64,000 nucleotides of DNA from a bacterium (GTDB lineage Bacteria > Planctomycetota > Planctomycetia > Isosphaerales > Isosphaeraceae), in NCBI GenBank assembly GCA_016125085.1, contig WGMM01000008.1, forward strand, positions 1 through 64,000, written 5' to 3'. Below the pieces are notes generated by a model. The model had not been told where the DNA came from. It saw only the letters and a program-made list of their open reading frames with translations, and did not search any database. Position 1 is the first letter of the stretch, and each line of letters opens with the position of its first letter. Shown in pieces: positions 25,087 through 34,085 of this stretch. The position numbers were made by a program, and so were the translations under genes.

Positions 25087-27164
25087 ACCGGTTCGAACTC
25101 GTCAGTCCGTTCGAACCGGCAGGCGATCAGCCGCAAGCGATCGAGGCTCTGACTTCGGGCTTCAAGGCGGGCTCGAAATGCCAGACCCTGCTGGGCGTGA
25201 CCGGTTCGGGCAAGACCTTCACGATGGCCAACGTTATCGCCCGGCTCAATCGGCCGACGCTGATCCTGTCGCACAACAAAACGCTAGCCGCCCAGCTTTA
25301 CGCCGAGTTTCTCGACTTCTTCCCGAACAATGCCGTCCGGTATTTCGTGTCGTACTACGACTATTATCAGCCGGAAGCCTATATCCCCCAGCGCGACATT
25401 TACATCGAAAAAGACGCCGCGATCAATCAGGAAATCGACCGCCTGCGTCTTGCGGCGACTTCAGCGCTGGTCAGCCGGCGCGACGTGATCGTCGTGGCCA
25501 GCGTTTCTTGCATTTACGGCCTCGGTTCGCCGGACGATTACCGCAAGATGATGGTGTATGTGCAGCGGGGCGACATTCTCGACCGCGATGCCCTGCTCCG
25601 CAAGTTCGTCGACATTCAGTACGAGAGAAATGATGTGTCGTTCGAGCGGGGCAAGTTTCGTGTGCGGGGCGATGTCGTGGAAATCTGGCCGGCTTACGAA
25701 GAGTCCGCGCTTCGGATCGAGCTTTTCGGCGACGAAGTCGAGGCGATTTCGATCATCGACCCGGTCAGTGGGCAGATCGTCAAAAAACTGACGGACACTT
25801 ATGTCTATCCGGCCAAGCACTTCGTATTGCCTGAGGAACGGATCGAGGCGGCCGTCGAAGCCATCGGGCAGGAGCTGGAGGCGAGACTCGAACAGCTCAA
25901 GGACATGGGCAAACTGCTCGAGGCCCAGCGGCTTGCGGCGAGGACACGCTATGACATGGAGATGATCCTGGAGGTGGGCTATTGCCAGGGCATCGAAAAC
26001 TATTCCCGCCACCTGGCCGGCCGGAAACCGGGCGAGACGCCGACGACGCTGCTCGACTTCTTCCCTGAGGATTCGCTGATTTTCGTCGACGAATCGCACG
26101 TGACGATGCCCCAGATCCGGGGCATGTTCGCGGGCGACTTCAGCCGGAAAATGACGCTGGTCGAACACGGATTTCGGCTGCCCTCAGCGCTCGACAATCG
26201 CCCGCTGAGGTTCGACGAATGGGAAGCGAAGCCGGGATCGCGGCTTTTCGTTTCGGCGACTCCGGGCGATTACGAAATCCATACTTCCGGCGGTGAGGTG
26301 GTCGAGCAGGTGATCCGGCCGACGGGGCTTCTCGATCCGGTCATTCGCGTGGAACCGGCCCGGGGCCAGGTTCCGGCCATGATCGAAGAGGCGAAAAAGC
26401 GTGCCGCGGCGGGTGAGCGGCTGATCGTGACGGTGCTGACGAAGCGGATGGCCGAGGATTTGACACGATTCCTCAAGGAAAAGGGCCTGCGGACGAAGTG
26501 GCTGCACTCGGAACTGGACGCCTTCGAACGGGTGTCGATCCTGCGTGAGCTTCGCGAAGGGGCTTTCGATGTGCTTGTGGGCGTGAACCTGCTGCGGGAA
26601 GGCATCGACCTGCCGGAAGTTTCGATGGTGTGCATCATGGATGCCGACAAGGAAGGCTTTCTGCGCAGCGAATCGTCGCTGATTCAGACGATCGGCCGGG
26701 CCGCCCGTCACGTGAATGCCGAAGTCGTGCTCTATGCCGACAGAATCACCGATTCGATGAAGCGGGCGATGGACGAAACGGCCCGCCGGCGAGCCCTTCA
26801 GATCGCGTATAATGAGGAGCACGGCATTACGCCTCAATCGATCCGCAAGGCGATTCGGAAGGGGATCGAGGAAGAGATCGCCGCCCGCGAGATCGAACGC
26901 AAGGCCGTCAAGCGGGACGATGTCGAAGAGATTACCGAAGAGTATCTCAACCAGCTTGAGCAGGAGATGCTCACCGCGGCCGAATCGCTCGAGTTCGAAA
27001 AGGCGGCAGCCCTGCGGGATCGCATCCTGGAACTCAAGGCCCGGAAATCGGGCGGCCCGGCGCGGCCGGTCGCTTCGCCCCAGGGACAATCGGCCCGGTC
27101 GAGATCCCGTGGCCGTAAATCGGACAACCAGAGGGCCACGCGTCCTCGACCCGGCGCCGGGTAA
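25083..27164 (+). CDS. uvrB: Excinuclease ABC subunit B
   Basis: UvrB is the damage-verifying helicase of nucleotide excision repair, 693 residues. Walker A is GVTGSGKTF (about 38-46). The DNA-damage beta hairpin is in [17 protein letters not shown], motif II reads DESHVTM, motif VI region QTIGRAARH, and the C-terminal UVR motif for UvrC contact ([20 protein letters not shown]) begins near 623. ATG 25083 matches the family start [17 protein letters not shown]; the longer frame from 25017 lies within the upstream gene. A basic Arg/Pro tail ([19 protein letters not shown]) is extra. Other uvr genes are not here. Confidence 0.96.
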   Translation: MNRFELVSPFEPAGDQPQAIEALTSGFKAGSKCQTLLGVTGSGKTFTMANVIARLNRPTLILSHNKTLAAQLYAEFLDFFPNNAVRYFVSYYDYYQPEAYIPQRDIYIEKDAAINQEIDRLRLAATSALVSRRDVIVVASVSCIYGLGSPDDYRKMMVYVQRGDILDRDALLRKFVDIQYERNDVSFERGKFRVRGDVVEIWPAYEESALRIELFGDEVEAISIIDPVSGQIVKKLTDTYVYPAKHFVLPEERIEAAVEAIGQELEARLEQLKDMGKLLEAQRLAARTRYDMEMILEVGYCQGIENYSRHLAGRKPGETPTTLLDFFPEDSLIFVDESHVTMPQIRGMFAGDFSRKMTLVEHGFRLPSALDNRPLRFDEWEAKPGSRLFVSATPGDYEIHTSGGEVVEQVIRPTGLLDPVIRVEPARGQVPAMIEEAKKRAAAGERLIVTVLTKRMAEDLTRFLKEKGLRTKWLHSELDAFERVSILRELREGAFDVLVGVNLLREGIDLPEVSMVCIMDADKEGFLRSESSLIQTIGRAARHVNAEVVLYADRITDSMKRAMDETARRRALQIAYNEEHGITPQSIRKAIRKGIEEEIAAREIERKAVKRDDVEEITEEYLNQLEQEMLTAAESLEFEKAAALRDRILELKARKSGGPARPVASPQGQSARSRSRGRKSDNQRATRPRPGAG

Positions 27165-27204
27165 GCGGTAACATCCCGAACATGCTTTCGGATCAGAAAA
27201 GATC

Positions 27205-28113
27205 ATGACCCACACACCGCCCGTGTTCGACCGACAAGCCCGCGATAGAGCTCAGCAGCTCATCGATATGGCACTCGATGACGACCTGGGCACGGCCGGC
27301 GACATCACCAGCAAAAGCACGATCCCTGAAGCCGCCGAAAGTGTCGGCCGATTCGTGGCCAGACGAGAGGGTGTCATCGCCGGATTGCCGATCGTGGGTA
27401 TGATCGCGGAACGATTCAAGCCGTTCATCGAATGGAAGCCGTTCGCTTCCGATGGAGACAGGATCGCTCCAGGGGAAATCCTGGGAGAAGTACGTGGCCA
27501 GACACGTTCGGTACTGGCACTGGAACGTCTCAGCCTCAATTTTCTTCAGAGATTGAGCGGCATCGCGACACTGACGAGCCGGTTCGTGGACAAGACAGCT
27601 GGAACGAAGGCTCGGATTCTCGACACCCGGAAAACGACCCCGGGCTGGCGGACGCTCGAGAAATATGCCGTGATGTGCGGGGGCGGCCTGAATCACCGGA
27701 TGGGGCTTCACGACGCGATCCTGATCAAGGACAACCACCTTGCCGCACTGGCGGCCAGCGGCTGCGTGCGGCCTGTGACGGAAGCCGTCGAGCGGGCCAG
27801 GGCCTTCACGCATGGCGAAGGAGTTATGGTTACGATCGAAGTCGATACGCTCAAGCAACTTGACGAAGCCCTGGGGGCCGGGCCGGATTGTATTCTGCTC
27901 GATAATTTCACGCCGGAAATGGCCCGGATCGCTGTCGAGCATCGTGATCGATTCGCTCCGAAAGTGCTTCTTGAGATTTCCGGCGGGCTGACGATCGACA
28001 AGATCGCTGAATATGCCGGGACGGGTGTGGACCGTCTCTCGGTCGGGGCTCTGACGCATTCGGCCCCAGCACTGGACATCGCGCTGGACTTTCCGGAATC
28101 GCCCGGGCCATGA
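27205..28113 (+). CDS. nadC: Nicotinate-nucleotide pyrophosphorylase (carboxylating)
   Basis: Quinolinate phosphoribosyltransferase of de novo NAD synthesis, 302 residues, cytoplasmic. Signatures: DDDLGTAGDITSKS at the N-terminus, LDTRKTTPGWRTLEKYA for phosphate and quinolinate binding, CGGGLNHRMGLHDAILIKDNH, and the C-terminal barrel motif EISGGLTIDKIAEYAGTGVD. The length is normal. It overlaps the next gene by four bases (ATGA) and follows uvrB by 40 bases. nadA and nadB are not in the window. Confidence 0.95.
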   Translation: MTHTPPVFDRQARDRAQQLIDMALDDDLGTAGDITSKSTIPEAAESVGRFVARREGVIAGLPIVGMIAERFKPFIEWKPFASDGDRIAPGEILGEVRGQTRSVLALERLSLNFLQRLSGIATLTSRFVDKTAGTKARILDTRKTTPGWRTLEKYAVMCGGGLNHRMGLHDAILIKDNHLAALAASGCVRPVTEAVERARAFTHGEGVMVTIEVDTLKQLDEALGAGPDCILLDNFTPEMARIAVEHRDRFAPKVLLEISGGLTIDKIAEYAGTGVDRLSVGALTHSAPALDIALDFPESPGP

Positions 28114-29177
28114 AAAGGCCGGATCGCGTGGCGATCGTCGGTTCCGGCATCACCGGCCTGTGCCTTGGTCAGGCTTTGATACACTGTGGCGTCGATTGCC
28201 GAATCTTCGACAAAGGCCGATATCCTGGCGGGAGGATGGCCACGTTCTTCAATGACGGCTTGGCGATCGATTACGGCCCGAAGTGGTTTCACACGCATGA
28301 TGAGTTCCTCGAATCTTCGTTGAGACAGGCTCTGGTCGATGTCGGCGCGATTGTCGTCGAACCTTCCGAACTTCCTGGCGAAGTACGTCGGCGGCTACCG
28401 ACCGATCATTCCGTTACATCATGGACGATCCCTGGCGGGATGCGGGCTCTGGCGTGTCGTCTGGCTGAACCCCTTGAGCTTCGCCAGCGTCATCACATCC
28501 GTCGTATCGAACGTCTCAATGAAGGCTGGCGGATTCACGGAACGGACGAATCGAACGGGAGCCTGCCGTTCATTTTCGATGCCGGAGCGACGATTCTCAC
28601 CATGCCATGGCCTCAGGTTGCCGATCTGCTCAGGGATTCTGGCATCACGCCAGCCACGGAATTACGGCTGCCCGAGATTACGGAAGAGGCATATGACCGA
28701 ATCCATGTCGGCACGTTTCTCATCGAAGGATTGTCTCTGAAACCTGCAAGCTCCGGATTTGTCGAGCTTTCGGAATCGACGGCTCTGAGTCGGATCGATC
28801 GGATCGAAAGGCCAGGATCGCCGGAACGCCATATCGTTGCCGCATTCGCGAAGCCGCGATGGTGCCGAAAGCATTTCGACGATGCCCCGGAATCCGTCAT
28901 GCGCGACCTCCTGAAAGAGGCGGAATCTCAGCTCGGCGAAACGCTTCAGGCCACACCGTTGCGGCATCACCGATGGAAATTCGCGAAGCTGACGAATCCT
29001 GATGCCGGGAATCCGCACCCGCTTATCTTCGTCGACGACCCGCCGCTGATCGTCGCTGGCGAGGCGTTCGGCGTCAGTTCGAACGTCTCCGCCGGGATCC
29101 TCAGTGCGCAAGCCTCGGCCGCTATGACGTTTCGCCTTCTGACGGCTGGCGACTCTGGGCGGTCTGGCCTGGCATGA
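28110..29177 (+). CDS. NAD(P)/FAD-dependent oxidoreductase (renalase-like)
   Basis: A 355-residue flavoprotein with a Rossmann FAD loop VAIVGSGITGLCLG (8-20) and the second dinucleotide motif DKGRYPGGRMATF (about 34-47), as in the renalase and amine-oxidase-related group often called NAD(P)-binding proteins of the FAD-dependent class. The C-terminal FAD contact is PPLIVAGEAFGVSSNVSAG. No monoamine oxidase cysteine for covalent FAD is seen. Its start overlaps nadC by four bases, so its product is made with a NAD-synthesis enzyme. Bacterial renalases repair wrongly reduced NAD(P)H isomers, which would fit this position, but that is inference. Confidence 0.82.
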   Translation: MKRPDRVAIVGSGITGLCLGQALIHCGVDCRIFDKGRYPGGRMATFFNDGLAIDYGPKWFHTHDEFLESSLRQALVDVGAIVVEPSELPGEVRRRLPTDHSVTSWTIPGGMRALACRLAEPLELRQRHHIRRIERLNEGWRIHGTDESNGSLPFIFDAGATILTMPWPQVADLLRDSGITPATELRLPEITEEAYDRIHVGTFLIEGLSLKPASSGFVELSESTALSRIDRIERPGSPERHIVAAFAKPRWCRKHFDDAPESVMRDLLKEAESQLGETLQATPLRHHRWKFAKLTNPDAGNPHPLIFVDDPPLIVAGEAFGVSSNVSAGILSAQASAAMTFRLLTAGDSGRSGLA

Positions 29178-29216
29178 GGTATATTGCATCGTGGTTCGGC
29201 GCGAAGTGCCGTCGAT

Positions 29217-30812
29217 ATGCCCGAGGCGTTTCCTCCAAGAGTGCGATCGAAGATGCCCGAACGTGAAGCCTCAGATTCTCCGGTCTCCGCGGGATTGACC
29301 GTCACCCAGTCACTTCCCAGCCGCGTGGCCGAACCCTGCGTCATCGTTCTGTTCGGTGCCACCGGCGACCTCACGCACCGGAAATTGCTGCCGGCGTTAT
29401 GCCACCTTGCCCAGTCTGGCCAGCTTGCCAATCAATACGCCATCGTGGGGTTCGCCCGGCGCGAATGGACCGATGAACGGTTCCGCGAGGAGATGGCCAA
29501 ATCGATCGCCAGCCACTCAGTCATTTCCGGCCATTGGCCCGAGTTCGCAAGGCACCTGTTCATCGCCGAAGGGAATTTCGACGATCTGGCGAGCTTCGAA
29601 CAGCTCAAGACCCGGCTCAACGCACTTGACGAAGAATTCGGAACCCAGGGCAACCGGCTGTTCTATCTGGCCACCGCGCCTGAGTATTTTTCCCAGATCG
29701 TGGAAAATCTCGGCAAGGCGGATTTGATCTATCCTGCCAATTCGACCGGCCCGTGGTCGCGTGTGGTCATCGAAAAGCCGTTCGGGAATGACACGGCCTC
29801 GGCCATTCAGCTTCACGAAGACCTTTCGAAGTGGCTGACGGAAGCACAGACCTATCGGATCGACCACTATCTCGGCAAGGAAACGGTCCAGAACATCCTG
29901 GCCCTGCGGTTCGGCAACACGGTTTTCGAATCGATCTGGAACCGGTCGCACGTGGCTTCGATTCAGTTCCTGGTGTCCGAGACGGTCGGCATGTCGGGTG
30001 GCCGGGGGGCGTTTTACGATCAGGCCGGGGCCATTCGGGATATGGTCCAGAACCACATGATGCAGCTTCTGGGCATGATCTGCCTGGAGCCGCCAGGCGA
30101 CCTTTCGGCCGACTCGCTGCGCAACGAGATGGTGAAGGTGCTGCAGGCCCTGCCGAAGTGGACAGCCGAGGACATCGCCCGCAACGTGGTGCGCGGCCAA
30201 TACTCGGCGGGCGTGGTGGATGGCGAGGAAGTGCCCGCCTACAACGCGGAGCGGAACGTCGACCCGAAATCGACGACGGAAACCTACCTCGGCATGCGGC
30301 TGACGCTGGAAAACTGGCGCTGGGCCGGCGTGCCGATCTATCTGCGAACGGGCAAACGGCTGCCGAAGCGGACGACCGAGATCGCCATTCAGTTCCGCCG
30401 GCCGCCAGCGGCACTTTACGAAGCCCAGAACGTGCATGGTGACCAGGGGGCGAATCACCTGATCCTGCGGATTCAGCCGGACGAAGGCGCCAGCCTGTTC
30501 TTCCAGGCGAAGGTGCCCGGCTCGCGCCGCCGCCTGCAGGAAGTGCACATGGACTTCGGCTATTCGGGCACCTTCGCCGGCCCGCCGCCGGAGGCTTACG
30601 AACGGCTGCTGCTGGACGTGATCCTGGGCGATCAGTCGCTGTTCACCCGCATTGACTTCGTGCTGAACTCATGGAAGTTCGTGACGAACATTCTGGACAC
30701 TTGGCGGGAGCAGGACATCCGCCCCCTGCCCTATGCCGCAGGCACCTGGGGCCCGGCCGAGGCCGAACAACTGCTGGCCCGAGACGGCTTCCGCTGGCGC
30801 AAGCCGTCGTGA
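29217..30812 (+). CDS. zwf: Glucose-6-phosphate 1-dehydrogenase
   Basis: Oxidises glucose 6-phosphate to 6-phosphogluconolactone with NADP, the first step of the oxidative pentose phosphate and Entner-Doudoroff routes. The coenzyme loop is FGATGDLTHRKLLPAL (about 46-61), and the substrate motif RIDHYLGKE is at 214-222 with the catalytic histidine pair nearby. The C-terminal half is typical (PIYLRTGKRLPKRTTEI). Three starts are possible: TTG 29184, ATG 29217 and ATG 29253. The first ~35 residues are not conserved, so the start is uncertain. The last 48 bases of this gene reappear in decayed form at 38861-38908. Confidence 0.94.
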   Translation: MPEAFPPRVRSKMPEREASDSPVSAGLTVTQSLPSRVAEPCVIVLFGATGDLTHRKLLPALCHLAQSGQLANQYAIVGFARREWTDERFREEMAKSIASHSVISGHWPEFARHLFIAEGNFDDLASFEQLKTRLNALDEEFGTQGNRLFYLATAPEYFSQIVENLGKADLIYPANSTGPWSRVVIEKPFGNDTASAIQLHEDLSKWLTEAQTYRIDHYLGKETVQNILALRFGNTVFESIWNRSHVASIQFLVSETVGMSGGRGAFYDQAGAIRDMVQNHMMQLLGMICLEPPGDLSADSLRNEMVKVLQALPKWTAEDIARNVVRGQYSAGVVDGEEVPAYNAERNVDPKSTTETYLGMRLTLENWRWAGVPIYLRTGKRLPKRTTEIAIQFRRPPAALYEAQNVHGDQGANHLILRIQPDEGASLFFQAKVPGSRRRLQEVHMDFGYSGTFAGPPPEAYERLLLDVILGDQSLFTRIDFVLNSWKFVTNILDTWREQDIRPLPYAAGTWGPAEAEQLLARDGFRWRKPS

Positions 30813-30879
30813 TTGCCGCAGGGCCTTGATCGGGACGACCTGTTCAGGCAACCTGAGCAGGTCCGGCCACCCGACTCCG

Positions 30880-31024
30880 ATCTCGGCCAGCTTGAGGACC
30901 GAAACCCCGAACCGGTCGAGCTTGACGCCGAACTTATCCTTCAGTGACAGGTCCACGCGGCACATTTTCCGGTTTTCGTGGCCCAATTCCAGCACTCGAC
31001 CGGTAGGCAGCTTGCCGCCCGGCC
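30880..31024 (-). pseudogene. Decayed 3' end of a DUF1552 gene
   Basis: Read on the minus strand, this stretch gives GGKLPTGRVLELGHENRKMC, then LSLKDKFGVKLDRFGVSVLKLAEI. This matches the last ~45 residues of the intact DUF1552 protein at 38959-40272 (GGKLQSGRVLDYLGKENRKM, then LSLMEKYDVKLDRFGDSDRKLAEI). It has no start and the similarity stops at about 31024. It sits just after zwf, as the end of the intact DUF1552 gene sits just after the zwf remnant at 38861. The reading frame has lost its stop codon at LAEI. This is clear sequence kinship by eye; percent identity was not computed. Confidence 0.82.
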
Positions 31025-31210
31025 CGTAATCGTCGAATGCCCCGTTTATTCCTCCGGGCAAAGGCGAATATCGGGGATGACTCGGATCGTGATGTTCCAT
31101 CGCCACGCCCTGCGCCAGCTGAAGCCCAAGCTCAGCGGAACTGTCCGCCGAGTGTAACCTTGACGCTACCAGAAAGCGCCGCGGCGGCCGGGCTCCGCTG
31201 CAGTATGAAG

Positions 31211-31459
31211 TTAGGCGAGGTCCTGGAACTCGTTCGGCGTCTTTCGAGGTTTGGCCCCTTGCATGGTCGAAACAAGGCGCCCTGTCAGCCGATCGATCGG
31301 CCGCACGCAGAGGATCCAGAGAGGGAACGCGAAGCAGAGGAACACACTCGGTGCCCCGGGCGAAGCGAACGATAGAACGAGGAAGGGAAGGCAGACCGCG
31401 AGCAGGAAGCTGAGAAACGCCGAAAGCCCCGCGCGGTCGAGACGAGAATTCGAGTGCAT
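31211..31459 (-). CDS. Small hypothetical membrane protein
   Basis: An 82-residue protein with two adjacent hydrophobic segments, LSAFLSFLLAVCLPFLVLSF and VFLCFAFPLWILCV, and a basic cytoplasmic tail ending TPNEFQDLA. ATG 31459 has GGGGAG at a good distance upstream, so it is likely translated. No family is recognised. A ~140 bp repeat (31493-31636), also found in front of the gene at 38486, lies 33 bases upstream and may carry its promoter. It is the leftmost gene of the accessory island. Confidence 0.58.
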   Translation of the reverse strand: MHSNSRLDRAGLSAFLSFLLAVCLPFLVLSFASPGAPSVFLCFAFPLWILCVRPIDRLTGRLVSTMQGAKPRKTPNEFQDLA

Positions 31460-31492
31460 GCCATGGAACTCCCCGCCGCCTGACAAGAATGA

Positions 31493-31636
31493 TACGCACA
31501 CGATGATCGGCAAAACGCCTGCCGTCAAGGCGTATTAATATCTTGACCCAATTCAGGTTATCAAGCGTTCAATACGCTTGCAAGAATCTCAATCCGGAAA
31601 TTCCGGACCAATTCCTTACGACTCAAACGACATCTG
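31493..31636 (-). repeat. Direct repeat L, upstream of small membrane protein
   Basis: This segment matches 38517-38656 in the same orientation over about 140 bases with many substitutions. The common blocks include GATNATCGG, ACGCCTGCCGT followed by GGCGTAT, AAGAATCT, and ATTCCGGACC. It contains a hairpin ACGCC-loop-GGCGT. On the minus strand both copies lie directly ahead of a gene. This copy has GCGTATCAT where the other has GCGTATAAT, a possible -10 box. Confidence 0.68.
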
Positions 31637-31837
31637 TCCCCTATGCCCTCGTAAAAGTAGAATGTCCCGAATGCCAAGAAGTTAAGTCGCAAGCTGTTTT
31701 TTCGGACTGACTTTGCGTTGCGATTCGTGCTATCGGTTTCTGGACGCGGGATCGTGGTCGGGAGTCCACGGGTGCAATCGACCAATGCGCCCCGGATGCA
31801 TGCCTCTCCATGAGGCGGAGACTACGCCAACATGATT

Positions 31838-31991
31838 CGAGCCGTGGAAGTGAGTCCACGGATGCGGGCGCAGTGGGCGGACTGGCGTTTCTCGACTGTG
31901 CCGACATTTTTGCGCCTCGTTCACATTCGCTTCGCTCCAAGAACTCGGGCTCGATGGTTGATCGCACCCGTGGACTCACGTCCACGGCTCG
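31838..31991. repeat. Inverted-repeat element 1 (MITE-like, 154 bp)
   Basis: The ends are CGAGCCGTGGAAGTGAGTCC (31838-31857, continuing to ACGGATGCG) and its inverted counterpart ending in GTGGACTCACGTCCACGGCTCG near 31991, so the terminal inverted repeat is about 28 bases. The inner 95 bases carry no gene. A second element of the same layout is at 33105-33254. No target-site duplication is obvious. Confidence 0.7.
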
Positions 31992-32118
31992 ACTGACTTG
32001 CGCCTCGTCCGTTTCATGGTGCGTCATGTCTCCGCAGGCACGAAGAATCGCGACGCAACGACCTTTCATTGAATAGATTACGCCTTAACTTCGTGACATT
32101 ATAGAATGTCCCCTTTAC

Positions 32119-32203
32119 TCTCTCCGATTTCTCTTCGAAAAATGAACTGACACCGATTTCTCTCCGAAAAATGAACTGACACCGATTTCTCTCCGATTTC
32201 TCT
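32119..32203. repeat. Tandem AAAATGAACTGACACCGATTTC repeat
   Basis: Two exact 28-base units begin at 32136 and 32165 with CGAAAAATGAACTGACACCG and continue to ATTTCTCT. Partial units (CCGATTTCTCT) flank them. A single further copy is at 36366-36393, next to an attC-like palindrome. The unit has the same layout as one arm of the AAAGGGGACGGGGGTC palindromes (A run, core, ATTTTT-type end), but its opposite arm is missing. Confidence 0.75.
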
Positions 32204-32392
32204 AAGCATTCCTCAGCCTCCGCCGTCGATCGCGAAGTTCCGTGGTGGCCGGAGCGCGGCAGATATTTGCACCATTATATGAGCGAAGCGAATGGCGCAA
32301 AAAAACTGCGTCACACAGGACATCCACTGCTACGCCTGGTGAGGCCGCGATGAATTTCACTGGGAACCTTACGGAACCAACTCACTGCGAAT

Positions 32393-32734
32393 TCAGGACA
32401 TTGGATCAAACCCGAAGACGCGTAATTCTTGATCGCAGCGACAAGCTCTCGCGATACGCGCTGCCCATGCAATGGCTTCTTCGCGGGAAGGCAACTCAAG
32501 AACGGTGAAACCACCATTCAATGGTGGTGCCCACGAGTAGCCACCTTCGGTAGACACACCGTCGGCAGATACGAGTGCAGGTGGAATCGATTCGTCGATG
32601 CCGCCGCCAAAGACGTAAACCCCCGCGAGTTTCGCCTCCTCGATCACTGCATGTGCATCGCGGCCCACAGCCTCCAATTCGTCTTCATGAACCACCATCG
32701 CCGCGCTGGGAAATGAGATCAGGTACTTTGCCAT
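32393..32734 (-). CDS. YciI family protein
   Basis: A 113-residue protein of the YCII/DGPF superfamily (ferredoxin-like dimeric folds). MAKYLISFPSAAMVV is the first strand, VYVFGGGIDESIPPALVSADG the middle, and GGFTVLELPSREEAIAWAARIA the second half with the usual strand-helix pair. The C-terminus CRCDQELRVFGFDPM is typical of the group related to sigma-factor-associated YciI proteins. The catalytic His-Asp pair of YciI itself is not obvious, so function is unknown. The gene is directly preceded (47 bases) by repeat copy A, in the same manner as two other genes of the island. Confidence 0.83.
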   Translation of the reverse strand: MAKYLISFPSAAMVVHEDELEAVGRDAHAVIEEAKLAGVYVFGGGIDESIPPALVSADGVSTEGGYSWAPPLNGGFTVLELPSREEAIAWAARIARACRCDQELRVFGFDPMS

Positions 32735-32780
32735 GAAGAGCCATCTCGTGAAACAGATGCGGGTTCGAATTCAGTGAGCA

Positions 32781-33010
32781 CGAACGCACAAACTCAGCGG
32801 ACCGCACCGCCAGGCGTGACACTCGCAATGATTCCGGCCAGCCACCGAGGCGATTCGGGTCCGATGAAGCGACTGGTCAGGCACCTTTTTCGGACGTACG
32901 GAGTGATCGATTCAATCTGACCGGCAGGCCCGGATGAATCAAGGCCTTCGTACGGATTCTGTCGAATCACAGCCGCCGATGACGGCAGGAAACGGAGATA
33001 TCCTGGAATG
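32781..33010 (-). repeat. Island repeat, copy A
   Basis: About 230 bases that match 33751-33987 and 36080-36307 in the same orientation. Common blocks include GGACCGCC, CCAGCCA, TGAAGCG, GTCAGGCA, TTTACGGACG-like, TTCAATNTGACC and GGCCCGGAT. Read on the minus strand, all copies encode the same short peptide: SSGPAGQIE, VRK, CLTSRF and WL in this copy. The copy lies just ahead of the YciI gene. Confidence 0.78.
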
Positions 33011-33054
33011 ATGCGAAGTTCATCCATAACCCATTGTGAAATATAGTGTTGCAT
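32794..33054 (-). CDS. Short reading frame within repeat copy A
   Basis: An open frame of 86 residues from ATG 33054, with DSSGPAGQIES, VRKRCLTSRFIGPESPRWL and a glycine-rich end. The equivalents in copies B and C share this peptide (GQIE, FVREYCLNRRFS, and SSGPAGQIERNTWFVRKQCL) but contain stop codons or lack a start. That could mean an old small gene of which only this copy is intact, or an untranslated repeat with a chance frame. No family recognised and no clear ribosome binding site. Low confidence as a gene. Confidence 0.3.
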   Translation of the reverse strand: MQHYISQWVMDELRIIPGYLRFLPSSAAVIRQNPYEGLDSSGPAGQIESITPYVRKRCLTSRFIGPESPRWLAGIIASVTPGGAVR

Positions 33055-33104
33055 TTTGATGGAGGGTGGTCGCTTTCAGCTCCGGAAATCATGCCAATGA
33101 AAGT

Positions 33105-33254
33105 CGAGCCGTGGACGTGAGTTCACGGATGCGATCGACCATCGCGACTGCGCAGCGAAATTATTGCGAACGTGGCAGAAAACCTGCCGGCACTTTCGGG
33201 ATACGCCTTTCCGCCCACTGCGTCCCGCATCCGTGGACTCACGTCCGCGGCTCG
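33105..33254. repeat. Inverted-repeat element 2 (MITE-like, 150 bp)
   Basis: Starts CGAGCCGTGGACGTGAGTTC at 33105, continuing to ACGGATGCGATCGACC, and ends with the inverse CGCATCCGTGGACTCACG leading to GCGGCTCG at 33254. The arms agree with element 1 (31838-31991) in sequence and the lengths are nearly equal. Both are followed on the plus side by an AGAATGTCC hairpin (33305-33325 and 32095-32112). It contains no gene. Confidence 0.72.
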
Positions 33255-33376
33255 ACTTCCGCTCAATCGCCAAGAGGTTAAGTGGATACCCCTTATCTTC
33301 GTGGCATTCCAGAATGTCCCTTTTACCGCTTGCGACAGGATAGGCTTCGGAAGTTTAGAGACTGAGGCAAGGCGGC

Positions 33377-33727
33377 TCATGCCGTCGTTGTCCAATAGTA
33401 GTGAATGAAGAAAGCTGTGCCGCAGACGACAAGGTGCATTTCGTTCCATGAACCCGAAACCAGGCAATAGGTTGGCCACTCGACGTGCTCAGGAATATCA
33501 ATGTCGGCAAAGCGCTTCATGTGTTCGCATACTTGCCCTCTGCCGTCAACCCGATTGAAGGGAATTGGGTCGCCAAGAGCTAAGGCTGCTTCATCACCTA
33601 ATATCTTTGCGACGAACGCGCCTATCTCTGGAAGAGGATCCCGTGACTGGTGAGAGATGTCGATCCTGAGACATTCCTCGCTTGCAGGTTCGTCGAACTC
33701 AAATTGATCAAAGTATAAAGAGCGCAT
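33377..33727 (-). CDS. Hypothetical protein
   Basis: A 116-residue acidic protein, MRSLYFDQFEFDEPASEEC, with a C-terminal hydrophobic end (EMHLVVCGTAFFIHYYWTTTA). No family is recognised with confidence. The size, acidity and island position resemble small immunity-type or SUKH-like proteins of polymorphic toxin systems, but no motif proves it and no toxin is adjacent. Repeat copy B begins 24 bases upstream of the start. The codon use is less GC-rich than the core genes, which suggests acquisition. Confidence 0.55.
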   Translation of the reverse strand: MRSLYFDQFEFDEPASEECLRIDISHQSRDPLPEIGAFVAKILGDEAALALGDPIPFNRVDGRGQVCEHMKRFADIDIPEHVEWPTYCLVSGSWNEMHLVVCGTAFFIHYYWTTTA

Positions 33728-33750
33728 GGAGCTTTGGGTTCCCTAGGGCC

Positions 33751-33987
33751 AAACGCACAAGCTCATCGGACCGCCAGGCTTGAAACTTGAGAATCTTCCA
33801 GCCCAGCCAACACGGCAGACCGGGTGCGCTGAAGCGCCTGTTCAGGCAGTACTCACGGACGAACTGTGTATTTCATTCAATTTGACCGACACGCCCGGAT
33901 TAGGCAATGCCTTCGTTCCGGATTCTCCCGAAATCACTGCCGCCGATCACGAATCGAAGCTTCCGGCTTCGATACCGGGCATTACGA
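33751..33987 (-). repeat. Island repeat, copy B
   Basis: Second copy of the ~230 bp repeat. ACGCACAAGCTCATCGGACC opens it, like ACGCACAAACTCAGCGGACC in copy A. The minus-strand peptide GQIE...FVREYCLNRRFSAPG is interrupted by stops. It lies directly ahead of the hypothetical gene at 33377-33727. Confidence 0.75.
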
Positions 33988-34034
33988 CATAGCTCCTCAG
34001 CCGTGGGGGCTGAGTGAGCAAGTCGACACGAAAA

Positions 34035-34074
34035 GCCTGCACGCCCCCGCCGTCTCCTGCCGCACCTGGTTCGG
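34035..34074 (-). repeat. LQQTAG-type repeat, copy 1
   Basis: On the minus strand this reads CCGAACCAGGTGCGGCAGG then AGACGGCGGGGGCGTGCAGGC. The same 40-base block occurs at 37692-37732 (encoding NQTLQQTAGACKL in one frame). Here it lies 12 bases after the stop of the ankyrin protein; at the other site it forms the last codons of the gene at 37695. A shared 3'-end block after unrelated genes is what a gene-cassette boundary would look like. Confidence 0.65.
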
Positions 34075-34085
34075 CATCGAACCGG

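Larger units (their letters stand above)
31637..32392. other. Gene-poor, repeat-rich stretch
   Basis: No credible gene. It holds an inverted-repeat element (31838-31991), a single extra arm at 31762-31784 (GAGTCCACGGGTGCAATCG), a tandem repeat (32119-32203), and two hairpins of the type GGCATTC-NN-GAATGTCC (near 31660 and 32095). Reading frames here are made of the inverted repeats and have no ribosome binding site. Confidence 0.55.

Noticed and set aside
31037..31375. Plus-strand frame of 112 codons after zwf
   Set aside because: Low-complexity composition and overlap with the better-supported minus-strand small membrane protein.
31755..31995. Repeated GTCCACGG-type arms considered as a CRISPR array
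   Set aside because: The arms are inverted rather than direct, spacing is irregular, and no cas gene is present.
31641..32076. Overlapping open frames on both strands
   Set aside because: They are produced by the inverted-repeat elements and have no ribosome binding site.
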